The notes under the pieces were generated by a model, which was given only the letters and a program-made list of their open reading frames with translations, ran no database searches and had not been told where the DNA came from. From Flavobacteriaceae bacterium (GTDB lineage Bacteria; Bacteroidota; Bacteroidia; Flavobacteriales; Flavobacteriaceae), in NCBI GenBank assembly GCA_023260435.1, contig JALQVG010000021.1, positions 1 through 35,808 on the forward strand: DNA of 35,808 bases. The letters are read 5' to 3'. The position numbers were made by a program, and so were the translations under genes. Below are positions 27,213-35,808 of the stretch, in pieces; the stretch's first letter is position 1; every line of letters begins with the position of its first letter.

Positions 27213-29276
27213 ATGAAAAAAATACTGTTATTGCTGCTTTGCGCTCCATGGGCCTACGCACAAATAAACCCCTCTGAAATAAATATCATCCGGGATTCCT
27301 TTGGGGTTCCCCACATTAAGGCCCCAACAGACGCTGGGGCAGCTTATGGGCTTGCTTGGGCCAACGCCGAGGATGATTTCAACACCATGCAACTGGGGTA
27401 TTTAGCGGGAAATGCTCTGCTTTCCAAACATTTGGGACTCTCTGGTGCTTCAGCAGATTTTGTAGCTCAACTGATTCGTGCTGATGAGTTTGTTGCGACT
27501 CATTACGAATCGGATATATCTAAAGAATTTAAAGCCGTATTAGAAGGATATTGTGAAGGACTCAATGCCTATGCGGATCGCCATAAAAAAGAAATTCTGG
27601 TTCCTGAATTATTTCCGTTTACTCCACAGAAGCTATTGGCCTATACGTATTTACAGTTATTCGTCATGTCTGATGCGACCCAACTGGTTCAAGCCATTAC
27701 CAATAATCAGATGGATCGATTAACCCCGAAGGAATCCGTTGAGGGATCCAATACGTTTGCGTTAAACAGCGCTAAAACAGCAGATGGCGCCACCTATCTG
27801 GCGATCAATCCACACCAGCCTCTTGAAGGTCCTACAGGTTGGTATGAAGCGCATATCCAGTCCGATGAGGGCACTAATATTGTGGGTGCCTTGTTTCCTG
27901 GGGCCCCAACGATTCTGATCGGCACAAATACTTCTCTGGGTTGGTCGCATACGGTAAATAAACCCGACAAGGCCGATGTTTTCCAACTCACCATGGAGGC
28001 CAATCATAATAATAACTACCTAGTGGACGGGAAATCATTGGCCTTGGAAAAACATAAAGCCCGAGTTTACATACGGGTATTGGGTCTGTCGATCCCCGTC
28101 AAAAAAAGCTTCTACACCAGTATTTACGGGCCTACATTGAAAAATAAACAAGGTGTCTATGCCGTGCGCACACCCTCCTTGTTTGGTATCAAAGCCCTAC
28201 AGCAGTGGTGGCACATGAATAAAGCGCGCAACTTCAGCGAGTTTAAAAGCGCTTTAGCCCCCCAAGACATTCCAGGCTTTAACATCAGTTACGCCGATAA
28301 ATACGATACGATTTACTACGTGTCCAATGCTCGACTACCGCATCGGGCAGCCGGATACGATTGGACAAAAGTAGTCCCTGGGAACACCAAAAAAACACTT
28401 TGGGATTCGTATTACGGGTTGCAGGATATGCCTCAAGTCCTCCAGCCAACTTCGGGGTATGTCTACAACACCAACCACAGCCCATTTATCAGCTCAGGAC
28501 CGAAGGACCTGCTCAATCCTGAAGAATTTGATGCATCTATGGGGTTTGAGCGATTTAATAACAACAGAAGTGCGCGTTTTCAGGAACTGATCACACCGTT
28601 GGAAAAAGTGACTTGGGAGGATTTTACCCGCATTAAATTCGATAGGAGTCTACCTGCTAAACTAGCTTATACGTTCATGAATATCGATGAGTTGTTCGAG
28701 TTGAACCCGGCAAATCATCCTGAATTAAGCGAATTAATCCAACGTATTCAGCAATGGGATAGAAAAGCAGATCCACAGAGTATTGGCGCAGGAAATTACG
28801 CGGTGTTTTATTATTTAGCGAGACAACAAGCAGCCCAACAACCCGAGGGTGTATTTTCAGAATCGGCAACCGTAGCTGTGCTTGAGCAAACAAAAAAATA
28901 CCTCTTAAAACACTTCCAAACCACAGAGGTACCCCTGGGAGATTTCATGAAAGTAGTGCGAGGGCCACAAGAAGCCCCTAGCTTTGGATTGCCCGATGTA
29001 TTGGCCGCGATGCATGGTGAGCCCTATAAAAATGGCACGTTGAAAGTCACTGCAGGAGAGTCATACATTCAACTGGTCAAATTTACGGTTGATGGGCCAG
29101 AAATTCATTCGGTAGTGCCCTTCGGCAGCTCTAATCGGCCCAACAGCCCGCATTACGCAGACCAATTGCCCCTATATTTAGCTGGAAAGACGAAGTCAAT
29201 GCCTTTGGACTGGGCATATTGGGTAGCTCATGGCGCGAAGTCGTACAGTCCACCAAACAGCGTAGAGACTAAATAG
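27213..29276 (+). CDS. Penicillin acylase (Ntn-hydrolase) family protein, secreted
   Basis: Signal peptide, 'IIRDSFGVPHIKAPTDAGAAYGLAWANAEDDF', nucleophile region 'VEGSNTFALNSAKTADGATYLAINPHQPLEGP', and 'GWSHTVNKPDKADVF'. Confidence 0.92.
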   Translation: MKKILLLLLCAPWAYAQINPSEINIIRDSFGVPHIKAPTDAGAAYGLAWANAEDDFNTMQLGYLAGNALLSKHLGLSGASADFVAQLIRADEFVATHYESDISKEFKAVLEGYCEGLNAYADRHKKEILVPELFPFTPQKLLAYTYLQLFVMSDATQLVQAITNNQMDRLTPKESVEGSNTFALNSAKTADGATYLAINPHQPLEGPTGWYEAHIQSDEGTNIVGALFPGAPTILIGTNTSLGWSHTVNKPDKADVFQLTMEANHNNNYLVDGKSLALEKHKARVYIRVLGLSIPVKKSFYTSIYGPTLKNKQGVYAVRTPSLFGIKALQQWWHMNKARNFSEFKSALAPQDIPGFNISYADKYDTIYYVSNARLPHRAAGYDWTKVVPGNTKKTLWDSYYGLQDMPQVLQPTSGYVYNTNHSPFISSGPKDLLNPEEFDASMGFERFNNNRSARFQELITPLEKVTWEDFTRIKFDRSLPAKLAYTFMNIDELFELNPANHPELSELIQRIQQWDRKADPQSIGAGNYAVFYYLARQQAAQQPEGVFSESATVAVLEQTKKYLLKHFQTTEVPLGDFMKVVRGPQEAPSFGLPDVLAAMHGEPYKNGTLKVTAGESYIQLVKFTVDGPEIHSVVPFGSSNRPNSPHYADQLPLYLAGKTKSMPLDWAYWVAHGAKSYSPPNSVETK

Positions 29277-29766
29277 AATTCCCAAAAAAACGGTAAATCG
29301 CCAAATCATCGTTGTAAGATTCACTCCTGGAGAATCCTAGTTTTTCAAGCAACCTTAAGGAGGATAAATTATCAGGTTTGGTGATCGCCAGGAGACATGT
29401 GGTGATTCCAGAGGCCCACACCTGCTTGATCAAACTGCTCGTCGCTTCATACGCATACCCCTGTTTCATATAAGGGGGCAATAAAGCGTAGCCTATGTCT
29501 GGGTGTTCGTATTCAGTTCGTTTGATTAAGGATACGACGCCGATAGGAATGTTTTCCTCCTTTAATGTGACGGTCATGTATTCGAAGTCTGGCGTGTTTT
29601 GGATGCGCTCAATATAGGCCTTTGCTTGATTTTCATCCCCCACATTTCGATCTCCTATGTAGTGTAACCAACCAGGGGAATTGACCAGAAAAAACAAAAA
29701 TCCAGCGTCGCCCATCTCGATTGGCCTAATCAACAATCGAGAAGTTTCCATAGCGTTAAGTGGCAT
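29269..29766 (-). CDS. GNAT family N-acetyltransferase (RimJ/RimL type)
   Basis: 'METSRLLIRPIEMGDAGFLFFLVNSPGW', 'IGYALLPPYMKQGYAYEATSSLIKQV', 'NLSSLRLLEKLGF'. Confidence 0.92.
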   Translation of the reverse strand: MPLNAMETSRLLIRPIEMGDAGFLFFLVNSPGWLHYIGDRNVGDENQAKAYIERIQNTPDFEYMTVTLKEENIPIGVVSLIKRTEYEHPDIGYALLPPYMKQGYAYEATSSLIKQVWASGITTCLLAITKPDNLSSLRLLEKLGFSRSESYNDDLAIYRFFGNSI

Positions 29767-29788
29767 CTGCTGATGGAATAGGTGGATT

Positions 29789-30637
29789 TTAAAGTGCCAA
29801 GTCGGAGATCAACTGATTGTTCAAGCGCACATAATCTGGATTACCTGCCGCTTTGGCAAGCTCAATAGAGGATTGTGCGGCGGCTTTAGCCGCTGACTTC
29901 TCCCCCAAACGCGCTAGTATTTTGGCTTTTAGATGAACTACCCAATACTGCTTTTGTTGGCTTCCTGCTATTGCTTTATCCACCCACTCCAGCGCCATTC
30001 GGTCATCTTTTTGGGTGTCAAAATAATATCCGGCAGCTTGAAAATAGACGCCTGCATTGGCTGGAGTATTGTCGATGACTTGCTGCTTGATTTGACTCAT
30101 CACCAACTCGTCTACTTGACTCACGATGGAAAACATCACTTTTGTATGGTCCCACTTGATATTGAAATTAGCTGAATTCATGGTGAAGTCTGAAAAACTC
30201 ATAGTCAGTGTTTCATAGCTACTACTAGGATGTGACACAGGAACACTAAATCTCAATACATCATCATCGGCTGAGTAGCCGATGGAGCCCCACAACTCAA
30301 GGTTCTTACTGAGGATGATCGTGGCTTCGTTTTCCGAAAATATGGAGTATAACGCGTACTGGCCTGCAGGAACTTTATGGCCTTCAACCCATACATCCGT
30401 GCTGAAGGAAATCTTGGTTGAGGCGTTAGCGCCTGTACGCCATACTTCCCCATATGGAATTAATTCACCGGCAACCACACGGCCCTTAGCGCTGGGTCTT
30501 GAATAAACCAGATGGACCTCTGTCAATCCAATCGTTCCTTTAACTTCAAAAGTAGGACTGGCTGGTGGCACCTGAATTTGGGCCATCAAGGTGGTTTGCA
30601 ACACGAGCAGTAACGAAAGAAAGGTGAATTTTTTCAT
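29789..30637 (-). CDS. DUF2911 domain-containing secreted protein
   Basis: 'LVYSRPSAKGRVVAGELIPYGEVWRTGANASTKISFSTDVWVEGHKVPAGQYALYSI', the canonical DUF2911 signature. Confidence 0.92.
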   Translation of the reverse strand: MKKFTFLSLLLVLQTTLMAQIQVPPASPTFEVKGTIGLTEVHLVYSRPSAKGRVVAGELIPYGEVWRTGANASTKISFSTDVWVEGHKVPAGQYALYSIFSENEATIILSKNLELWGSIGYSADDDVLRFSVPVSHPSSSYETLTMSFSDFTMNSANFNIKWDHTKVMFSIVSQVDELVMSQIKQQVIDNTPANAGVYFQAAGYYFDTQKDDRMALEWVDKAIAGSQQKQYWVVHLKAKILARLGEKSAAKAAAQSSIELAKAAGNPDYVRLNNQLISDLAL

Positions 30638-30716
30638 GTATGTTTATTTAGGTCTTAAAGCAGTGGTTTAATAATTGATCACTGGAAATCAAGCGGAAGA
30701 TAATAAATACCTCAAT

Positions 30717-30842
30717 TGAAAGAGTATTTATGATCCTCAAACCACAGTATCAGAAAAATGGGGGGATCAAGCGGCTTATCAAGCCTATGTCCGCGAGACA
30801 CCAGCGCTTTTTCCGGCTTTTTGCAAAAAGAATAAAACGTAG
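30717..30842 (+). pseudogene. Possible C-terminal remnant of a membrane methyltransferase/reductase (ICMT/PEMT/DUF1295-like)
   Basis: Start-less frame reading 'YDPQTTVSEKWGDQAAYQAYVRETPALFPAFCKKNKT*' (30729-30842), preceded by an in-frame TGA. The 'Y..Y...TP.LFP' ending resembles those families. Confidence 0.3.
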
Positions 30843-31268
30843 TTATACCAGAGTATCCCCATCGAGAAATCGTTGGGTACTATAGCCAAACACAAATAAG
30901 GCCAGCCCAATAAGGGCTAGGTTTTTAATGATGTATTGTCCGATCAAGGTCGGGCAAAAAAGGTCGCTCCAAGCATCCTCGGGAAGAAAAAACAAGGGAA
31001 GAAATGTAGTTGTCATATGGCCTAGGAATACCCAAAAAGCGATTTTAGTCGCTGAGGGAATCAACCATAAAATCCCAAGTGCACACTCAAAAAGACCAAA
31101 AAATGTCGAAAATTGGGGCATGGCCAGTAATTCAATTAATGTCTTGTCGTATAGATGCATGACCAATTCCTCGGCGGGTGAAACGCCAAAAACCTTTAGG
31201 GCACCAAACCAAAAAAAGATGAGAAATAAAGATAGACGGCCAAACCAGTAAATATGTGTTGCGCGCAT
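30843..31268 (-). CDS. DoxX-like / DUF417-like small membrane protein
   Basis: 'GRLSLFLIFFWFGALKVFGVSPAEELV' and 'FFGLFECALGILWLIPSATKIAFWVFLGHM..TFLPLFFLP', a four-TM arrangement. Confidence 0.75.
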   Translation of the reverse strand: MRATHIYWFGRLSLFLIFFWFGALKVFGVSPAEELVMHLYDKTLIELLAMPQFSTFFGLFECALGILWLIPSATKIAFWVFLGHMTTTFLPLFFLPEDAWSDLFCPTLIGQYIIKNLALIGLALFVFGYSTQRFLDGDTLV

Positions 31269-31273
31269 GTTGG

Positions 31274-33595
31274 TTATTTAGTAGAGAGCATTAAGCTTAA
31301 ATAAAAAGTGGGAGCTACTGAGTAGTAGTTCAAGACATTGATTTTATCGAGTTCTGGCTGATAAATGTGTTTGCGTTGCAATATATTTTTTTCTGCAGTA
31401 ATATTTTGCCAGGAACAGATTAATTTTTTTTGCCAAACATGATCTTCCCCCCAGCGATATGTCGCGCTGAGGTCCCATCGTCTATAGTTTGGAAGTGTCT
31501 CTCCGTTTAAATTTTGATACACAAATCTGTGTCCTAGCTCAGGATCTTCTACCACTGAATCTGGCCTTGAGTAAGGTCTTCCCGAAGCCATGCGAAACAA
31601 ATTGTGCACAGAAAACCTGTTCTTGTGCCATGAACCGCCAAATACCAACGTGTTTTTTTGGGTGTTGTTATTAGGGAAAGGTGACCCATTTTTTAATCCA
31701 ACAAACTGGTTGTTGCCTACGATATGACTCCAGCTACCCCAAACAACCCAAGAGGAAGGCTTGTATTGACCAAAAAGGTTGAATCCACTTGCCTCACTTT
31801 GGCCTATGTGAAAATCTTGATCATTTGGATCTAAGTACCCGTAATTAAATGATGAAAGCTGATCCCAGTGTTTTTGAAAGTAATTCACATCAAGTAAATA
31901 CTCTTTGTGATGAATTTGAGCACCAAAGGACTTTTGCTGGGTCATTAACAGTGGAAAATAACCCCCATCAGCACCTACCCACATATTGTTTTTGTCCTCG
32001 AGACTAGGGCTTATTTCCTCGTGTGTTTGAAATATATTCTGGCTCTTTTTTTCAAAAGAAGCATATGCCGTTAAGCTAGGCGATAATGCCATATCGAGCT
32101 TTAATCTCGGTTCCAAACGGCCTACTCCCAAATTACTATACTGGTTGTAGCGCAAACCTGCCGAGAAGGAAAAAATGCTAACTCGGTTATTGAGCGATGC
32201 AAAAAATGCATGGGTGATGAGTTTATTGGATGAATAGTCAAATAGCTCTGTGTCCGTAAGCTCTTGTTCAGAGTACGTGTTTAATCCAATTTTTTTTAGG
32301 TTCCACTGATACCCTATACGCCAATTTAAATGAGGATCAGGCAGTGAGTTGATGGTCCAAGCCGCCTCAGTTTCTTGAATTTTATTGATCTTGTCGGCCT
32401 TTGAAAATCCCTCCAAATCAAACTCACCATCCTCTTCATCCCACTGTAACTGATCTAACTTTTCGTGCATTTCAAGAGTCACCTCTGATTTTGACCACTG
32501 TGTCTGCATGGCAAAATTTGGCCACTGAGCTTGCCAACTCAGACCATAGGCGGATGATTCCTGCTCGGTCTGTTCTAAAGTACTAAACTGAGATTGTACC
32601 TGGGTCAATGAAAACTGATCTCGAAGATCAAAGGCATGTGCTCTAAATTGATGGGCCTTTTGGGCGCGATAAACAGCACTTACAGAGTAATCGTGGTATC
32701 CCCAATCCTTGTTGTTCATTCCAGGACTGGTCACAGGCAAATAGTGTCCAGAAATCACTTCCATCGGCGGGGTATCCCACTTAGCAGGTAGACTTTTTCT
32801 GAGGCCCATGACCAAGTCAAATGAGCTGCCTATGGATAGGGGTATTCCCAAATCTACGTCCAATAAACCCAGCCTAGCTGACCATCCTGGGTGGTATTCA
32901 GGCTGAGAAACAAGTTGTATGAGTCCTCCTGTATGTTGTCCCCAACGCGCATCTATACCAGCCTTTTCCACTGTGGCTTGTTGAATCGTATGTGTGGACA
33001 AAGAAGAAAGGCCACCGTATACGTGGGACATTTGATAGATCCGAATACCATTCCAAGTCACCAAATTCTGGTCAGGGGTCCCCCCGTGTATATAAAGGCC
33101 TCCCACCTGTTCGTCAGGGCTTTGAATACCGGGTAGCTGAACAATATTTTGAAATATATCAAACGGTGTGGCCGCTAAATTCAACTGGGTATTTGGCGCT
33201 TGAAATAAGAATTTACCCGGTACCGGCTGGGCCAATCCCGGTTGTTGAAAAAACACCTCAACCTCTTCCAACTCAATCGCCGAACCCGATGTTTCGGTGA
33301 TCATCGGGGCCAACACAAAGACTTTAGGGCTTGATTCCAACACGTCTAACAAGGCTCTTTCTCTGATTTGAGCATGGAAATCAACTACTTGAGCTGGTAA
33401 GTCATTCCACCCCTGTTTTTGAGCGGCCAAAGAAGCATTGTAATTGTACTGCACCCCGTATTTGAGCTCAGCTGACTTTAGGGTGCTGGTCAGTGAGCTG
33501 GATTGTCCATAGAGCCCCAGAGGTAGTAGTAACACCAAACAACGAAGGAGGGTACTATTGAGTTGGTTGCAGTAAAATTTTATGTTCAGATACAA
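31274..33595 (-). CDS. TonB-dependent outer membrane receptor with N-terminal STN-like signalling domain
   Basis: Short N-terminal STN-like region, TonB-box-like 'ELEEVEVF', plug 'NIVQLPGIQSPDEQVGGLYIHGGTPDQNLVTWNGIRIYQMSHVYGGLS', and a C-terminal beta-barrel. Confidence 0.88.
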   Translation of the reverse strand: MYLNIKFYCNQLNSTLLRCLVLLLPLGLYGQSSSLTSTLKSAELKYGVQYNYNASLAAQKQGWNDLPAQVVDFHAQIRERALLDVLESSPKVFVLAPMITETSGSAIELEEVEVFFQQPGLAQPVPGKFLFQAPNTQLNLAATPFDIFQNIVQLPGIQSPDEQVGGLYIHGGTPDQNLVTWNGIRIYQMSHVYGGLSSLSTHTIQQATVEKAGIDARWGQHTGGLIQLVSQPEYHPGWSARLGLLDVDLGIPLSIGSSFDLVMGLRKSLPAKWDTPPMEVISGHYLPVTSPGMNNKDWGYHDYSVSAVYRAQKAHQFRAHAFDLRDQFSLTQVQSQFSTLEQTEQESSAYGLSWQAQWPNFAMQTQWSKSEVTLEMHEKLDQLQWDEEDGEFDLEGFSKADKINKIQETEAAWTINSLPDPHLNWRIGYQWNLKKIGLNTYSEQELTDTELFDYSSNKLITHAFFASLNNRVSIFSFSAGLRYNQYSNLGVGRLEPRLKLDMALSPSLTAYASFEKKSQNIFQTHEEISPSLEDKNNMWVGADGGYFPLLMTQQKSFGAQIHHKEYLLDVNYFQKHWDQLSSFNYGYLDPNDQDFHIGQSEASGFNLFGQYKPSSWVVWGSWSHIVGNNQFVGLKNGSPFPNNNTQKNTLVFGGSWHKNRFSVHNLFRMASGRPYSRPDSVVEDPELGHRFVYQNLNGETLPNYRRWDLSATYRWGEDHVWQKKLICSWQNITAEKNILQRKHIYQPELDKINVLNYYSVAPTFYLSLMLSTK

Positions 33596-34424
33596 ATTTG
33601 TATTCCAGATTAAAAGGCCACAAGGCTTGATTTAACGCTTGGTTGAGGTTGTCGTGGTCCAGTTTTCCCGTAAAGATCCATGACGGTTGAACCACTGTTC
33701 GGTCAATCTCTACTCCATAGACCGCCTCAATATCAGCCAAAACTACAGATAATGGAACAGACCAATAGCTTAACGGGCTATTTTCTGCCCCTTCAAAGCG
33801 TTCGACTGCTTGATTCAGGTTATCTACCCATTGATATGGAGCTAGTACAAACTTATTTTGATCGATCTTCACCTCAACAGACCCTTCAAAACAACGAACT
33901 TGATAATAATTTCCTCTGCTGTGGACGGTAAACTCTGTGCCCAATACTTGAGTAAATCCTTGGTCACTCTCTACGGTAAATGTAGCCCCCTTGGCTACCT
34001 TAAAAAAAGCTTGTCCCCTAAGTGATATAGTTCTTTTCCAGGCAAATCCCCAAGAACTGAAACTCAGTTCAGAGCCAGGTGACAATGTAGCAGTACTTTG
34101 ATCAGGCAAAACATAAACGAGTTCCTCCCCAGTTGTGGCAATGACTTGTTTACTAAACCCTTGAAACACAAACAAACCGATTGCCAACAACACAGAGGCC
34201 GCTACACTCCAGCGAACCCAAAGCGCGCGCACAGGAATTTCTTTATTTTTAGGTTGCTCAAGGAAGGTAAGATCCCCCTGGAACACAGGTGCTTTCCAAC
34301 GATTGAGTTCGTCAGTAATCGACTGATACTCCCTAAATTCCGCTTCTCCAACAAGCGCTTTAAGAGCTTGATCATTCATCGATCCGTCAAGCCAGTCAGA
34401 AAGGTATGTTTCTTGCTCTTCCAT
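33555..34424 (-). CDS. FecR-family anti-sigma/signal transducer
   Basis: Single TM, FecR domain 'EELVYVLPDQSTATLSPGSELSFSSWGFAWKRTISLRGQAFFKVAKG..FTVESDQGFTQVLGTEFTVHSRG', C-terminal STN-like region. Confidence 0.93.
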   Translation of the reverse strand: MEEQETYLSDWLDGSMNDQALKALVGEAEFREYQSITDELNRWKAPVFQGDLTFLEQPKNKEIPVRALWVRWSVAASVLLAIGLFVFQGFSKQVIATTGEELVYVLPDQSTATLSPGSELSFSSWGFAWKRTISLRGQAFFKVAKGATFTVESDQGFTQVLGTEFTVHSRGNYYQVRCFEGSVEVKIDQNKFVLAPYQWVDNLNQAVERFEGAENSPLSYWSVPLSVVLADIEAVYGVEIDRTVVQPSWIFTGKLDHDNLNQALNQALWPFNLEYKFVSEHKILLQPTQ

Positions 34425-34426
34425 AA

Positions 34427-34936
34427 TTAACGGTTAAATCCTTTGATTTGAGCACGTAATGCTACAAGCACATGGTGCATTCTTTTTTCTACTGCCTTTA
34501 CAGATAACCCCAAGTTGTCTGCAATTTCTTGGTATTTCATACCATCCATTCTATTCATCAAAAAAACTTGACGTTCTTCAGGTTTTAGGCTAGACAAAGC
34601 CTTTTCCAACTTTGATTTAAATTCGTCTTGTTCAATTAAAAACTCGGGGGTCTGGTATTCTTGGTTATTTCTATCTGGGGAAGTTGCCGAAAACTCCAAG
34701 ACAACCTTCTCGTGTTTGATGATATTTAAGGCTTCATTGCGCGCCATAGTATATATCAACGTCTTAATTTTCGTTCCGTCTATTTTATGGCATTGTTCCC
34801 AGATTTTTACAAAGACATTCTGGGCGATATCTTGAGCCTCGGCTTCCTTGCCAAATGTGTAGTACAAGTACCTAAACAAGGATTGGGCATTTTTTTCGTA
34901 GAAGACGGAGAAATGTTGCGCGTCGCAGGGATTCAT
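34427..34936 (-). CDS. ECF RNA polymerase sigma-70 factor
   Basis: 'FRYLYYTFGKEAEAQDIAQNVFVKIWEQCHKI' and 'MDGMKYQEIADNLGLSVKAVEKRMHHVL'. Start chosen at the internal 'MNPCDAQHF'. Confidence 0.9.
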   Translation of the reverse strand: MNPCDAQHFSVFYEKNAQSLFRYLYYTFGKEAEAQDIAQNVFVKIWEQCHKIDGTKIKTLIYTMARNEALNIIKHEKVVLEFSATSPDRNNQEYQTPEFLIEQDEFKSKLEKALSSLKPEERQVFLMNRMDGMKYQEIADNLGLSVKAVEKRMHHVLVALRAQIKGFNR

Positions 34937-34940
34937 AAGC

Positions 34941-35808
34941 TTATTTTTCAACAAATTTGATTCCAAAACCATAGATCACAGCCTCAAGGCCATCGCTTCT
35001 GTAGTAGTGTTGGAACCTAAAATCTACGGTTTTTAGACCAAATCCAAGCACATCTACTTGACCAAAAATATCTTTATACCCCAATCCAAATCCAATCTGC
35101 TTGCTGGTAAATCCAGAAAGATCATAATCGGATGTGTAGTAACGTTCTGTAGATAAATGAACTCCATAGGGCGCAAAGTAATCGGCCTGGCTTTGTTCGT
35201 ACCACCTAAAACTTGGCGTAAACACCCAATTTGAAGACAGCTTAAGGGGTAATTCAACGGATGCCGTCTGAGAATCAACACCCCAATTATCGAAGTAGTA
35301 TCTGTAAAAGGTCCTAAGTGTTGCCAGATCATTTAGGTACCAATGAAAACGACCACCCACAGGGATTTTAAGTCGTCTATTAGGTAAACGCTCCACATCA
35401 TCTGCTAGGCGAAATACACCATAGTTGCTGGTTTGTTCGTAGTTATTGATGTAGCTGTGATCACCAATAAAGTACTGCGGTTTGTCGGCAAAGTAGATTC
35501 TGTGGTATGGGGTTGAGAGTAGTCCTTGCTGTCCAACTACATCAACACTCATGGAAAATTGAGTTTTAGTGCTCAAAATCTGAGAAAATTCAAGTGTCAT
35601 GGTGTAGGAATTTCTATTGGCGTTGCTCCACTCGGTAAATGCAGATGGTTTATAGCCGGAAGTCCCAATTCCGTTGATGTCCCAAACAGGTACCCCGCTA
35701 AAATAACCACTGTTCAAAAAGTTATTCCCATACTTGCCGTATTCGTGAAGCTCTGTAGGATAGATCGGCATCCATTTATCAAAATAAGCCTTCCCCTTAA
35801 TCCCTAAC
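34941..35808 (-). CDS. DUF3570-like outer-membrane protein, truncated at the window edge
   Basis: Frame stays open to the window end ('LGIKGKAYFDKWMPIYPTELHEYG...'). 'GRFHWYLNDLATLRTFYRYYFDNWGVDSQTASVELPLKLSSNWVFTPSFRWYEQSQADYFAPY' is typical of DUF3570. Confidence 0.75.
   Translation of the reverse strand, partial: LGIKGKAYFDKWMPIYPTELHEYGKYGNNFLNSGYFSGVPVWDINGIGTSGYKPSAFTEWSNANRNSYTMTLEFSQILSTKTQFSMSVDVVGQQGLLSTPYHRIYFADKPQYFIGDHSYINNYEQTSNYGVFRLADDVERLPNRRLKIPVGGRFHWYLNDLATLRTFYRYYFDNWGVDSQTASVELPLKLSSNWVFTPSFRWYEQSQADYFAPYGVHLSTERYYTSDYDLSGFTSKQIGFGLGYKDIFGQVDVLGFGLKTVDFRFQHYYRSDGLEAVIYGFGIKFVEK

Overview
The window is a Bacteroidota chromosomal segment. Supporting signs are TAnnTTTG-type -7 promoter elements, an ECF sigma/FecR/TonB-receptor locus, DUF2911, and a cruF/crtD-like carotenoid pair. 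It is gene-dense and mostly metabolic or housekeeping. I found no rRNA, tRNA, CRISPR array, integrase, transposase or phage module. From left to right it contains: a BspA/DUF285-repeat membrane protein with a cytoplasmic tail; an SDR oxidoreductase; the carotenoid pair; an NTF2-like protein; a LysR regulator divergent from a DUF6671-like protein, followed by two small ORFs and an SbtA-like bicarbonate transporter; Sua5/TsaC; an SPFH lipoprotein; an AlkD-like protein and CorA; an ECF sigma operon; a sugar isomerase-like TIM barrel and a sterol-desaturase-family hydroxylase; a YdeI-like protein; a diheme cytochrome resembling thiosulfate dehydrogenase (TsdA); an esterase; an MFS transporter; convergent thiol peroxidase and thioredoxin; a tandem GNAT; DUF3472-like; a nitroreductase; a penicillin-acylase family protein; DUF2911; and a minus-strand locus DUF3570-like / ECF sigma / FecR / TonB receptor / DoxX-like, running off the right edge. 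No single unmistakable new system stands out. The best candidates for follow-up are the LysR/DUF6671/small-ORF/SbtA neighbourhood, the membrane-tethered BspA-repeat sensor-like protein, the TsdA-like operon, and the sigma/FecR/TonB-receptor locus linked to DUF3570- and DoxX-like proteins.
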